DNA from: UMGS692 sp963653425
Lineage (GTDB): Bacteria > Bacillota > Clostridia > Christensenellales > CAG-314
Length of the DNA stretch: 53,005 bases
Direction of reading: 5' to 3'
Assembly: GCA_963653425.1 (NCBI GenBank)
Contig: CAVJWC010000008.1
Coordinates: 1-53,005 of the forward strand
A program made the translations under genes and the position numbers. Of this stretch, positions 35,102 to 45,500 are shown piece by piece. How positions within the stretch are numbered: position 1 is the first letter of the stretch; each line of letters opens with the position of its first letter. The notes under the pieces are model-generated. The model ran no database searches. It saw only the letters and a program-made list of their open reading frames with translations, and was not told the DNA's origin.

Positions 35102-37102
35102 ATGTCCGAAAACACAGAAAAAAGAAAGAAGGACGAAGCGGATAAGCCCGAAAATACGGCAAGCCAAGAAAGCTTATCGTTAAGCCGGGAAAACTCGCCG
35201 TCTAAACCCGACGAAACCGAAAGCACGTCCGAAAAAGCTCCAAGCTCGGAAAGGTCGGCAGTCAAGCCCCAAAAGTCGGCAGACAAACCCGAAACCAAAG
35301 GCGAAAAGCTCGCAAGAGAGATAGCGGACGAGGCTTACGGCGAAAATCCGCCCAAAAACGACGACAGCAACCGTATTTTTATGGCAGAAAGCTCGTTAAC
35401 GCCCGACGTCAACGCCGACTCTCACGCCGAAAAACAAAGCGAAAAACGTCAGAACGCAGAAAACTCCCTCTCTGAAAAACGGAACGACGAACGCGCAAAC
35501 GCAGAAAGCCAGAACGAAGAAAAGGTCGAGGAAAACACGAACGCCCAAAAGTTCAACGAAAGCGAAAACGCGACCGCAAAGAAAGTTCCGACGGCTCAGA
35601 CTACTTCCGCAGGCATCAGTGGGGAAAATGCAACGGCTCAGACTACTTCCGCTGGCAACAGTGGGGAAAACGCGAAAGATAAAGACGACGCGAAGAATTG
35701 CGACTGCAAAAACGGTTTAAGTAGTTCGAGCGGTTGTGATTGCGAAAAGGGTTCGAGTTACAACGCTTCGAGTGGCGGTAGTTCGGGCGGTTGCGACTGC
35801 AAAAGCGGAACGAATAGCGAAAAAAGCGGAAGTTACGCGAGCGGTTCGGGTAGCGGTTTGCACGACAGTTCAAGTTCGAGCGGTTCGGGTAGTAGCCGCG
35901 ATTGCAAGAACGATTCGCACGGAAGCGGAAGTTACGGCAAAAACGGGACTGAAAAAACCAGAAAAGCAAAGAAATCCGACGGAAGCGGAGTTTTTATGGC
36001 AGTCGTTCTCGTGGGGATTGCGACTCTTCTTATAGCTCTTGCTTTGGGAGGCGGAAATTCTCTCGCCAACGCCACGGCAAGCCTTAAAGGCGCGGACGAA
36101 ATCCGAATAGGGCAGAGCGTGAATTTCAGTCTCGAAATCAGCGAAAACGCCGATAAGTTCCCTGCGGACACCGAAGTTATATGGACGATAGACGGGAAGC
36201 AGGTCAAGAAAAGCAAAATCGGCGACAAAGACGCGCTCAGTTTCGAATACAAGCCCGAAAAACGCGGTGAAAGTAAAATCGCGGTGAAGATAGGCGAGTA
36301 CGGGAATCTTTCGAAAACGCGTACGGTGGCAGTCAAAAATCCCCTTATAACCGTAAAAATGGACGACGTAAGCGTGACTTACGGAGACAAAATTCCCGAG
36401 TTTACCTATAAAGCGACGGGTTTTCTCGGCTCGGATACGGAAGAAAGCGTGAACCTTTCCGTCACAAGCGCTTTTATGGAACGAAAACCTGTCGTCGGTA
36501 AGTACGAAATCGTTGCGACGACCAAAAAGCCCGAGAATTACGACGTCGTGCTGAAATCGGGAACGCTTACCGTTATTCCGCGAAAAATCACGATTAAATC
36601 GGAGATAAGTAAGGTTTACGACGGAAAAACGACCTGCGATAATTGTCTGTCGGACGCGGTTCTCGGTAATCTTTCTGAAGGCGACGAAGTAAAACTCGAA
36701 GGAAGCCTTAGTTTTCTCGACAAAAACGCGGGAACGAACAAAACTCTGAGTTTCAAAGACGTGAAACTTACGGGAAAAGACGCGGGGAACTACCTTTTGG
36801 ACACAAGTCGGACTTTCGGTTCGATAACGCCAAAAACGCTCGTTCTTTCCGAACTTAAAGCCGCGGACAAGGTTTTCGACGGAACGACTAACGTTACGTT
36901 TAATTCCGTGGGCAGTCTGTCGGGGATAATTTCGGGCGATAAGGTGACTATCGGCGAAATCGTCGCGCATTTTAAGGACGCTTCGGCAGGGGAAAACAAG
37001 CCCGTTATTATAAGCGAAATCAAGCTCGTGGGCGCGGACGCCGTTAACTACGTCGCGGACGCGAATACAGAGATAACCGCTAATATCCTCGGCGCGAATT
37101 AA
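35102..37102 (+). CDS. Membrane-anchored surface protein with disordered Cys-motif N-terminus and MBG/YDG domains
   Basis: A 666-residue protein I recognise only in part. Residues 1-295 are disordered, rich in Glu, Lys, Ser and Asn, with a short internal repeat (AQTTSAG..SGENA, 165-191) and four Cys motifs: CDC at 200, 212 and 231, and DC at 267-268. A Lys-rich stretch precedes one hydrophobic helix at about 297-316, so the N-terminus is probably cytosolic. Outside follow an Ig-like region (about 330-412), an MBG domain (about 416-492, DVSVTYGDKIPEFTY) and two YDG-type domains (KVYDGKTT near 504 and KVFDGTTN near 600, with DAGNYLL). Ribosome binding site GAGGAGGTCACT. No clear promoter was seen. 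Adhesion is a guess; no sorting signal is visible. Confidence 0.85.
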   Translation: MSENTEKRKKDEADKPENTASQESLSLSRENSPSKPDETESTSEKAPSSERSAVKPQKSADKPETKGEKLAREIADEAYGENPPKNDDSNRIFMAESSLTPDVNADSHAEKQSEKRQNAENSLSEKRNDERANAESQNEEKVEENTNAQKFNESENATAKKVPTAQTTSAGISGENATAQTTSAGNSGENAKDKDDAKNCDCKNGLSSSSGCDCEKGSSYNASSGGSSGGCDCKSGTNSEKSGSYASGSGSGLHDSSSSSGSGSSRDCKNDSHGSGSYGKNGTEKTRKAKKSDGSGVFMAVVLVGIATLLIALALGGGNSLANATASLKGADEIRIGQSVNFSLEISENADKFPADTEVIWTIDGKQVKKSKIGDKDALSFEYKPEKRGESKIAVKIGEYGNLSKTRTVAVKNPLITVKMDDVSVTYGDKIPEFTYKATGFLGSDTEESVNLSVTSAFMERKPVVGKYEIVATTKKPENYDVVLKSGTLTVIPRKITIKSEISKVYDGKTTCDNCLSDAVLGNLSEGDEVKLEGSLSFLDKNAGTNKTLSFKDVKLTGKDAGNYLLDTSRTFGSITPKTLVLSELKAADKVFDGTTNVTFNSVGSLSGIISGDKVTIGEIVAHFKDASAGENKPVIISEIKLVGADAVNYVADANTEITANILGAN

Positions 37103-37217
37103 ACGAACGACAGCCTGACAAACGGTTGTTCACGCAAAAATATCGCATATTGCCGAAACGCAGGCGCGGTTAAAGGGATTCAGACCGATAGGCAAAACCG
37201 AATGCGGTTAACGAAAA

Positions 37218-37249
37218 AAAAGCCCGAACTTAGTTAAGTCCGGGCTTTT
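37218..37249. terminator. Bidirectional terminator between the MBG/YDG gene and the SDR gene
   Basis: AAAGCCCG (37218-37225) and CGGGCTTTTT (37240-37249) with ACTTA/TAAGT inside. Runs of A and T flank both sides, serving the convergent genes. The preceding 110 bp (37103-37210) show nothing recognisable. Confidence 0.85.
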
Positions 37250-37325
37250 TCGTTTTCTTTTTATCGTTTCTTTTTCGTCATTGCCGTGAACTTACGTTCC
37301 GTGCAAATAACGATTTAACCGTATT

Positions 37326-38048
37326 TTACAGTCTCATACCGCCGTTAACGGAAAGGATGTGTCCGGTAACGTAAGAAGCTTCGTCGCTTGCAAGGAAGAG
37401 AGCCGCATTTGCGATTTCTTCGGGCTGTCCGAGTCTGCCGAGCATGGTCTGGCTTGCGAACTTCTTAAGAAGATCTTCGGGAACGGTCTTCATCATATCG
37501 GTCATAATGTAACCGGGAGCGATTGCGTTTACTCTTACGGGAACGCCCTTTCTTGCAAATTCTTTTGCCCAGGTCTTGGTAAGTCCCATAACGCCGGCTT
37601 TGGTAGCAGCGTAGTTAGCCTGACCGATGTTGCCGAATTCGCCAACGACAGAGCTGATGTTGATGATGGAACCGCCGCCGTTTGCTTCCATAGCGGGTCC
37701 GATAAGACGAACGAGGTTGAATACGCCGGTGAGGTTAACCGAAATAACCGCGTTCCACTGATCGTCGGTCATCTTCTTGGTCATAGCGTCTCTGGTGATA
37801 CCTGCGTTGTTTACGAGAACGTCGATTTTGCCGTATTTACCGGTAACATAATCGAAAAATTCCTGACACTTAGCGGGATCGGTAATGTTAAGGGAATAAT
37901 ATTCAACGTTTGCGTTTTCATAGGTAAGGGGAATCATATCCACTGCGATAACCTTTGCGCCTTCGTTTGCGAAAAGCTGAGCCATTGCTCCGCCGAGTCC
38001 TTTTGCGCCGCCGGTAACGACAGCGACTTTTCCGTTAAGTCTGTTCAT
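37326..38048 (-). CDS. fabG: SDR-family 3-oxoacyl-ACP / acetoacetyl-CoA reductase
   Basis: A 240-residue NAD(P)H-dependent short-chain dehydrogenase. The cofactor loop is TGGAKGLGG (12-20); NNAG is at 80-83, N105, and the catalytic S133, Y146 and K150 (YAATK) are all present; the C-terminus GHILSVNGGM is typical of FabG/PhaB. It follows the thiolase gene by 90 bp on the same strand, with GGAGGATATT upstream. Beside a thiolase, acetoacetyl-CoA reductase (making 3-hydroxybutyryl-CoA) is more likely than a fatty-acid-synthesis role, but the sequence alone cannot separate them. Confidence 0.88.
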   Translation of the reverse strand: MNRLNGKVAVVTGGAKGLGGAMAQLFANEGAKVIAVDMIPLTYENANVEYYSLNITDPAKCQEFFDYVTGKYGKIDVLVNNAGITRDAMTKKMTDDQWNAVISVNLTGVFNLVRLIGPAMEANGGGSIINISSVVGEFGNIGQANYAATKAGVMGLTKTWAKEFARKGVPVRVNAIAPGYIMTDMMKTVPEDLLKKFASQTMLGRLGQPEEIANAALFLASDEASYVTGHILSVNGGMRL

Positions 38049-38138
38049 AATATCCTCCGTTTGCGTTCATTGAACGCGTTGATTTTAATTTGTGCGGATT
38101 AAATCAACGTTAACCCGCAAGTTTATTTTAAGGTTTGT

Positions 38139-39344
38139 TTACGCCTTTTTAAGAACGATAGCAGTACCCATACCGCCACCGATACAAAGAGAAGCAAGAC
38201 CGAGGTTGTTTCCGCCGTCAAGCATTTCGTGTACGAGCGTTACGAGAATTCTGCAACCCGAAGCTCCTACGGGGTGTCCGAGAGCGATTGCACCGCCTCT
38301 GGGGTTGGTCTTAGCAAGGATTTCTTCTCTGGTCATTCCGTAATACTGAGAGAGTTCGGTAACTACGCCCCAAGCCTGAGCCGCGAAAGCTTCGTTGAGT
38401 TCGATAACTTCCATATCCTGAAGCTTATAGGGAGTCTTTCCGAGTGCGTTTTCAACTGCGGGAACGGGACCTAAGCCCATGTACTGCGGATCAACACCGC
38501 CCTGTCCTACGGAAACGATTTCGAAGAGAGGTTTAAGGTTGTATTTCTTTACGGCTTCTTCGCTTGCTACGAGAACGAAAGCTGCGCCGTCGTTGATACC
38601 CGAAGCGTTACCCGCGGTAACCGTTCCGCCGTCCTTTTTGAAAGCGGGTTTAAGTTTAGCCATCTTTTCGGGATTGGTGGTTCTGTTGGGATGTTCGTCG
38701 GTGTCGATAATCTTTTCTTCTTTACCGATCTTGGCTTTAACGGGAACGATTTCGTTCTTAAAGAGTCCGCCGTCAACGGCAGCGATTGCCTTTCTCTGAG
38801 AGTCGAGAGAAAGCTGATCCTGCATTTCGCGGGTGATACCGTATTTAGCGGCGATGTTTTCAGCGGTTATACCCATATGAACTCCGCTGTATGCGTCGGT
38901 AAGAGCGTCGAATACCATATGGTCAACCATCTTGAAGTCGCCCATTCTGAGTCCGCCTCTGGTGTTTTTGGGAGTAACGTAAGGAGCGTTGGACATACAT
39001 TCAACACCGCCTGCAACTATCATCTGAGCTTCGCCGGCTTTGATTGCGCTTACTGCGTTCATAACGGCTTTCATTGCGCTACCGCAAACCATATTGATAG
39101 CGTAAGCGGGAACTTCGTTGGGAACGCCTGCTTTTATGGCAACCTGTCTGCCGATACCCTGTCCGTTACCTGCGGAAAGAACGTTTCCTACGATAACTTC
39201 GTCGAGCTTGTCTGCGGGTGCGCCTGTAGTTTCGAGAAGATTTCTAACGACTTCCGCGCCGAGGTCTGCCGGATGAACGTTCGTAAAGCTGCCCATAAAG
39301 CTTCCTACCGCGCTTCTTTTTGCGCCTGCAATATAAATTTTCAT
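38139..39344 (-). CDS. thlA: Acetyl-CoA C-acetyltransferase (thiolase II)
   Basis: Condenses two acetyl-CoA to acetoacetyl-CoA. The 401-residue protein has the acylated C87 (NMVCGSAMKAV), H357 (NPRGGAIALGHPVGASG) and C387 (SLCIGGGMGTA), the full catalytic triad of biosynthetic thiolases. Ribosome binding site AAGGAAGGTTAAT. With the downstream SDR it makes a two-step route from acetyl-CoA to 3-hydroxybutyryl-CoA. No crotonase, butyryl-CoA dehydrogenase or PHB synthase is in the window. Confidence 0.95.
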   Translation of the reverse strand: MKIYIAGAKRSAVGSFMGSFTNVHPADLGAEVVRNLLETTGAPADKLDEVIVGNVLSAGNGQGIGRQVAIKAGVPNEVPAYAINMVCGSAMKAVMNAVSAIKAGEAQMIVAGGVECMSNAPYVTPKNTRGGLRMGDFKMVDHMVFDALTDAYSGVHMGITAENIAAKYGITREMQDQLSLDSQRKAIAAVDGGLFKNEIVPVKAKIGKEEKIIDTDEHPNRTTNPEKMAKLKPAFKKDGGTVTAGNASGINDGAAFVLVASEEAVKKYNLKPLFEIVSVGQGGVDPQYMGLGPVPAVENALGKTPYKLQDMEVIELNEAFAAQAWGVVTELSQYYGMTREEILAKTNPRGGAIALGHPVGASGCRILVTLVHEMLDGGNNLGLASLCIGGGMGTAIVLKKA

Positions 39345-39403
39345 ATATTAACCTTCCTTATATAAGATTCGTATGGAAATTACACTTCCGTGTTTACGTT
39401 TAC

Positions 39404-39432
39404 ATTTTACTATAATGTGCGTTTTTTAGCAA
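39404..39432 (-). promoter_or_regulatory. Promoter of the thiolase-SDR unit
   Basis: On the minus strand TTGCTA (39432-39427), 17 bp, TAAAAT (39409-39404), about 60 bp before the thiolase start. Confidence 0.7.
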
Positions 39433-39445
39433 ATATTTTCGCGCC

Positions 39446-39487
39446 AAAAAACGAAAAGCATTCCGATAAATTTGGTCGGAATGCTTT
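39446..39487 (-). terminator. Terminator after the giant-protein gene
   Basis: On the minus strand AAAGCATTCCGA and TCGGAATGCTTT form a 12-bp stem with a 9-nt loop, followed by TTCGTTTTTT. It lies about 50 bp past the stop. A second small hairpin (AAAGGA/TCCTTT) lies between stop and terminator at about 39502-39521. Confidence 0.88.
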
Positions 39488-39535
39488 ATGCGTTTATTTA
39501 ATAAAGGAATTAAAGTCCTTTATATGAGGTTAGGT

Positions 39536-42500
39536 TTAGTGAAGACCGATATAAACTATCATTGCTGCCATCAACTCGGTAAGCGTGTAACCCTTAATCG
39601 TGTTGAGATCTCCGCTTGCAAGTTTCGTTGCAAGAATCGTCAACTGTTCGTCGGTAAGAGTCAAAATTCCTGCATCCTGCAGCTGAGCTACGCTTGCTTT
39701 TTCCATAGCTTCTTTACAAGCGTCACCGATGTTTGCAATCGTGGTGCCGTCGTCAATGAGTTTAAGGATACTCTTTCTGTTTTCTTTGGTTCCGAAGATG
39801 TCTTCGATCTTAAGACCGTTGATTATCTCCATAAAGTCAACTTGGTTGTTGATAAGGTCGTTGAGGTTAACGTCCATGAACGCTGCCTTAACGCCGGTTG
39901 CCAAAACGCCTTCCGCGTCTCTCCACTCGTTATAATCCTCTTTGCCTTCCTCTTTTACCGTGGTGCAGGTATAGCCCATAACGTAACCGAGTTCGGTGTC
40001 AAATATCTTCGAGAAGCTTGCTTTACCGGTAATAAGGTCGCTGAATTCAAGGCACATAATCGAGTTCTCCAGGTAGGAGAGGTTTCCGCTGGAATCCTTC
40101 CAAGCGCCTTCTTTCCACTGGTTATCTGCGTCGAGGATCTTTTCTTTACCCATGATTTCACCGAGCATAACGCCTTCGAATACCGTAGCAAGGTCAAGAC
40201 CGTCTGTCATTACCGTACTTAATTTGAGGCTGTAAAGTTTCTGATACATTACGCCGACCTGTACGAGTTCGGTGCTTCCGTCTTCCTGTTCTTCGTTCTG
40301 ATACCATACGCCGTTGGTGTTTCTTATAGCAGAGTCAACCATATCGCCGAGGTAAAGCGTACCGATAGCGTTCTTGATTTCCGTCGTAGCTTTAGAACCG
40401 TCCATAAGCGTTTCAAGCTTAATTCCGCAAATGGAACCGACGATCTTATCTACTTCGTTATCGTCCGAGCAAGCTTCGTCCGTATACCACTTACCCTTGG
40501 TTTCGCTATAGTAGTAATTCATAATTTCGCCGAGGTAGAGGTCACCGAGAGCGTCTTTTGCATTGAAGGTGTTATTCAGTATTGCGCCGAGGCTGATATT
40601 AGCTATAGCGTTGTTGATTGCGTCAAGTTTGGTGCCGTCGGCTTTATACCAACCGTCGGTCTCCTTGGTGTAACCCATGATTTCGCCGAGGTAGAGGTCG
40701 CCGAGAGCGTCCTTGATAGCCTTAGCGGGATCGTTGCCCATAATATCGGCAAGTTTAAGACTTGCGATCTTACCGATAAGTACGTCTACTTCTTTTCCGA
40801 CCGAGCAAGCTTCGTCCGTATACCACTGAGTGGGTTTGCCGTCCGTGTCGGTTTCGGTTTCTTTATAGTAGTAGCCCATAACTTCGCCGAGGTAAAGCTT
40901 TCCGAGAGCGTTCTTGATTTCGCTTGCAGCGTCGCTACCCATAAGAGCCTTAAGCTGAATTCCGCAAACCGCGCCTACGAGTTTGTCTACTTCTTTGTTA
41001 TTCTCGTCTTTCCACTTACCGCCGTCTTCATGATAATTCATGATTTCGCCGAGGTAAAGGTCGCCGAGAACGTCCTTAGCGTCGAAGCCTTCGAATACGG
41101 CTTTAAGCTGAATGTTAGCAATCGCGCCGTTGAGTGCGCTGAGTTTCTCACCTTCGCTGAGCCAGTTACCGTCTTCGTCACGTTCGTAACCCATGATTTC
41201 GCCGAGGTAAAGCGTTCCGAGAGCGTTCTTGATAGCCGTAGCAGGATCGTCGCCCATAAGAGCTTCGAGCTTAAGGTTTGCTATTCTGCTGATAAGTACG
41301 TCTACTTCTTTTTTGTTCTTGTCGAGCCACTTGCCGTCTGTCAGGGTGTAACCCATAACTTCGCCGAGGTAAAGCGTTCCGAGAGCGTCGGTAATAGCCT
41401 TAGCAGGATCGTTGCCCATAAGAGTATCGAGCGTCAGGTTTGCTATTGTGCCGATAAGTACGTCTACTTCCTTTCCGTCCGAGCAAGCTTCGTCCGTATA
41501 CCACTTACCCTTGGCTTCGCTATAGTAGTAACCCATAACTTCGCCGAGGTAAAGCTTTCCGAGAGCTTCTTTAATCTTTTCGTCTGCTTTACCGCTCATA
41601 AGGTCTTCGAGAAGAATGTCGCAAACGGAGCCGACGAGTTTGTCTACTTCGTTACCGGGTGTGCAATCTTTGTCTTTGTACCAGGTATACTTACCGGTGG
41701 TTTCGTCTTTCGTGTAGTAGTAGCTCATAACTTCGCCGAGCATAAGTCCGCCGAGAGCGTCCTTAGCGTCGAAGCCTTTGAATACGACGCTGAGCTGAAT
41801 GTTAGCAATCGCGCTGTTGAGTGCGTCGAGTTCCTCGCCTCCGCTGAGCCAGTTACCGTTTTCGTCACGTTCGTAACCCATGATTTCGCCGAGGTAAAGA
41901 CCACCGAGAGCGTCCTTGATAGCTTCGGCTGCGTCGCCTTCGCCCATAAGAGTGTCGAGCGTAATGCTTGCGATAGCGCCGATAAGTTTGTCTACTTCGT
42001 TATTATGAGCTTCGTCCGTATACCACTTCTTGTCGGTTGCGTCATAGTAGTAACCCATAACTTCGCCGAGCATAAGGTGACCGATAGCTTTCTTAGCGTC
42101 GAAGTTGTTACTGAGAACGTCGATAAGTTTAATGTCTGCGATCGCGCTGTTGAGTGCGTCGAGTTCCTTACCTCCGCTGATCCAGTTACCGTCTTCGTCA
42201 ACGTCGTAACCCATGATGTCGCCGAGTTGCATATCGCCTACGAGCGTCGCCATAATGTCTTCTTCTTTAAGAAGTCCGGAAATGGTTCTGTCTCTGTTGT
42301 TTTCAAGCATATCGCCGATGAAGCCGAATTTATTGAGCGTTTCTTCGTCCATCGTGTCGAGAATGTCGCCTATCTTGAGGTCGCCGAGAAGAATGTCGGT
42401 TACGTCGCCGCTTTCGAAGAGAGCTTTGATTTCGCTGAGAGTCTTGTTTCCGTGAGCGTCAAGGAAGTTGTTTACGATGGTACCGAGAAGTCCGTCAAGC

Positions 42501-45500
42501 ATATCGCCTTCGGAATCTATTATGCCCCAGATGTCGTTAATAACGATTCTGTCGAGATAGTTCTGTTCGAGCGTATTATCTATAACGTATCCGATAAGTT
42601 CCGCTACGGTGTAAAGGTGTTCTGCGCCTTCCGCGTCGGTGTATTTGAACAGCGACTTGGGAAGTGTGGTCGTATCGAAGGTGTAACCGTCTTCGGTTTC
42701 TTCTGCGCCGAGAAGGTCAACGAGAGTCATATCGCCGAGAACGAGCTTTAAGATGTCGTTAACCGAAGTTACGGTAATCAGATCGACAACGTAAACCTCG
42801 TAAACGTTGGTTATAATAATGTTAACCACTCTGTCGCTTCTGAGAGAAGTGATGATTCCGGTTACGTCCACGATGTCGAGAAGTTCGCCTACGGTGGTGT
42901 TGCCTATAAGCAATGCGATGGCGTTGTTCTGAGCGTATCCCACTATTTCACCGATGGTCATGGAACCGAAGTGTTTATTGATGAAGTAGAGAAGTTCGCC
43001 TGCGAGCGTACCGCGATTTGCTTCTATTGCGAGTTCGTCAAAGCCGAGTTTCGCAAGATTTTCGGCAACGGTGTTCTGATAGATTATTTCATTGATCTGC
43101 GGAGCGTAATGAACAACGAGAGCGTAAACGCCTACGCCGATGCCCGCAACGGTTGCTATGCAGAGAGTCTGCATATAAGGAGTAAGGGTGTTGAAGCCTT
43201 CTATGGAGGAGATAAGAGCTACCGCCGTCCAATTTGCATATTCGCTGAGAATTCCGGTGCCTTCCCAAACGGTCTTGTCGCTGTTGGTCGCCGTCCAACC
43301 GAGGTAAGGGCCGACGAGCTGACCGATAGTTACGTTACTGAAGATAACGGAAGGAGTCGGGTTGGTGAAGATTTCCGCGAATTTACGGTTTGCAAACAGG
43401 CTTGCCGTATATTCGACGTTGGTGTTGCCGAATACGAAGTGATCGAGTACGTCGCCTACCGTGCTGTCGCCGAAGAGTTCTTCTACGAAAGACTGATAGC
43501 TGTCGGAGAGGATAAGCGTCAGAACGTTAGCGTCGCCGATAACGTCTTTTACGACGGGAGCAAGATTACCGAGATACTGATCGAGTCCCGTGGATTCGAG
43601 AATGTCGGTTATCGATCTGTCAAGGAAGTTCCTGATTTCTCCGCCGTTGGAGTAAACCGCATAAGTTATAAGAACGATGTGAACCACAACGTCTGCGACT
43701 ATAGCCGTAATAAGGTAGGGGTGAACGCCTACGAAGATACTGTAAAGCGTATCGGATACCTTGGTGTCAAGGATGGTCTGAATTTCGCTTCTCAGTCCTA
43801 TCGGGTAGAGATATTCGCCGTTTTCGTCCGTAGTCCATCCGCAAACGGGTCCTAAAACGTCCTTCCAGGTTATGTCAAGGAAGATCTTTTCGGGAGCGGG
43901 ATTGGAAAGAACGCTTGCTACGAGAACTTCGTCAAACAGACCTGCGTAGTAACCTATCGTTGCGTCTGCCTTAACGTTGTATCCGCCGCTTGCAAGTACG
44001 TCGTAAACGTCTCCGACGGTCGTATCTCCGAAGAGAGTCTGAATGAAGTCGGTGTAGCTCGTCGTAAGGATAAGGTCGGCAATAACCGCGTCTCCTACGA
44101 GTTTCTTAATTACGTAGCAAACCTTTGCAACGATCTCGGTCGTATGAGAAACGCAGGTTGCAACGTCGCTTACGGTGATACCGTCGATAACCGTCCAAAC
44201 TGTAAGTTTATCAATCTGAGCGATAAGAACGGATTCGAGGTTGTTAAGAACCTTATTTACTACTTCCTGAACGTCGTCTACGAAGTAGATGGTAAGGTCA
44301 ATGACTGTTCTGCCCATCATCTTACCTACGACGTAAGCCGCAAGTTCGAGAGTTTCGCGGGCGTTGATGTCTGCAGCCACGATCTGGAAGGACGTGATTG
44401 CGTCAACGTTGGTAAGCTCTATAACGCAGAGGTTAGCCATGAGCTTATCGTAAACCGCTTCGACAGGAGCAGCGAATTCTTCCGCGTTAATACCAATCCA
44501 GAAGAAGAGTGCGTCCACAACGTCTGCGTAAGTTGCGCCTTTGAGGACTTCTTCTGCCGTGGGAACGTTGAAGACAGAACTTGTAGTTGCAGACGTTTCG
44601 ACAACGCCTATCGAACCTTCCCTAAGAAGTTTGATTTCGTGGAGGTTGTCGCTTATCGTGTTAAGTACTTCAACGTCTACGTACTTGTCGACGTCGCTCC
44701 ACACAAGGCTTACGAGCGAAACTACGAGGTCGTAAACGTCGCCGTAAGTGATAGCGTAAAGGTCGGCTCTTACGGAGGAAGCGTCTTCGACGAGTTTCTT
44801 CATCGAAACGAACGCAAGAGCTTTATAAATAGCGTTTTCTTTGATTCTTTCGGGAATCTTATCGCCGACGAGTTCGTCAACGGTCTTATCCTGAACGTAA
44901 GAGTAAAGGATTACGCTTGCTCCGCCGAGAGCGAGAACAGCGAAGTTCCTGATCTTCTTGGGAAGGAATTCGAACCACTTGTTAACGATATCGGCAACTT
45001 TTGCGTTTGCAAATTCGTCGTCGGTAGTGCCTTTCCACTTGCCGTCTTCGATGTCTTTGATCCAGCCGAGTTCTTCGCCGACAAAGTCGCCTACTATGGT
45101 GTCGCCGAAGAGAACTTCGGGAATGAAATCGGTGATAAGTTCACCGAGATTTACGTTTCTTACAAGGTCGAATTTATCCGCGAAGGACTGTTCTTCTACC
45201 TTATAAATTTCAGCCGAGCTGAGGCAATCCGCAACCGTTCCCAAAGTGGAAGTTCCGAAGAGTTCCTTAATAGCGGAGGTTACGTCCTTGGATTTAAGAA
45301 GGTTATAAATCTTAGCGTCTGCGGTGAGGTCGTCAAAGATTTCTACCATATCGGCAGCCTTTTCGTTACCGCAGAGAGTAAGTATCATAGACGCAACGTC
45401 GGCGGTGATCCAGTTAAGGTAAATGCCCTTAACGAAATCGCTTTCGATTCCGTCGTAGTAACTTCTTATGATAATGAAGTCTCTTGCATAGGTGTAAATA

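Noticed and set aside
39960..42240. CRISPR-like array
   Set aside because: The repeats are about 160-200 bp, in frame, and encode protein units; no constant short repeat with unique spacers.
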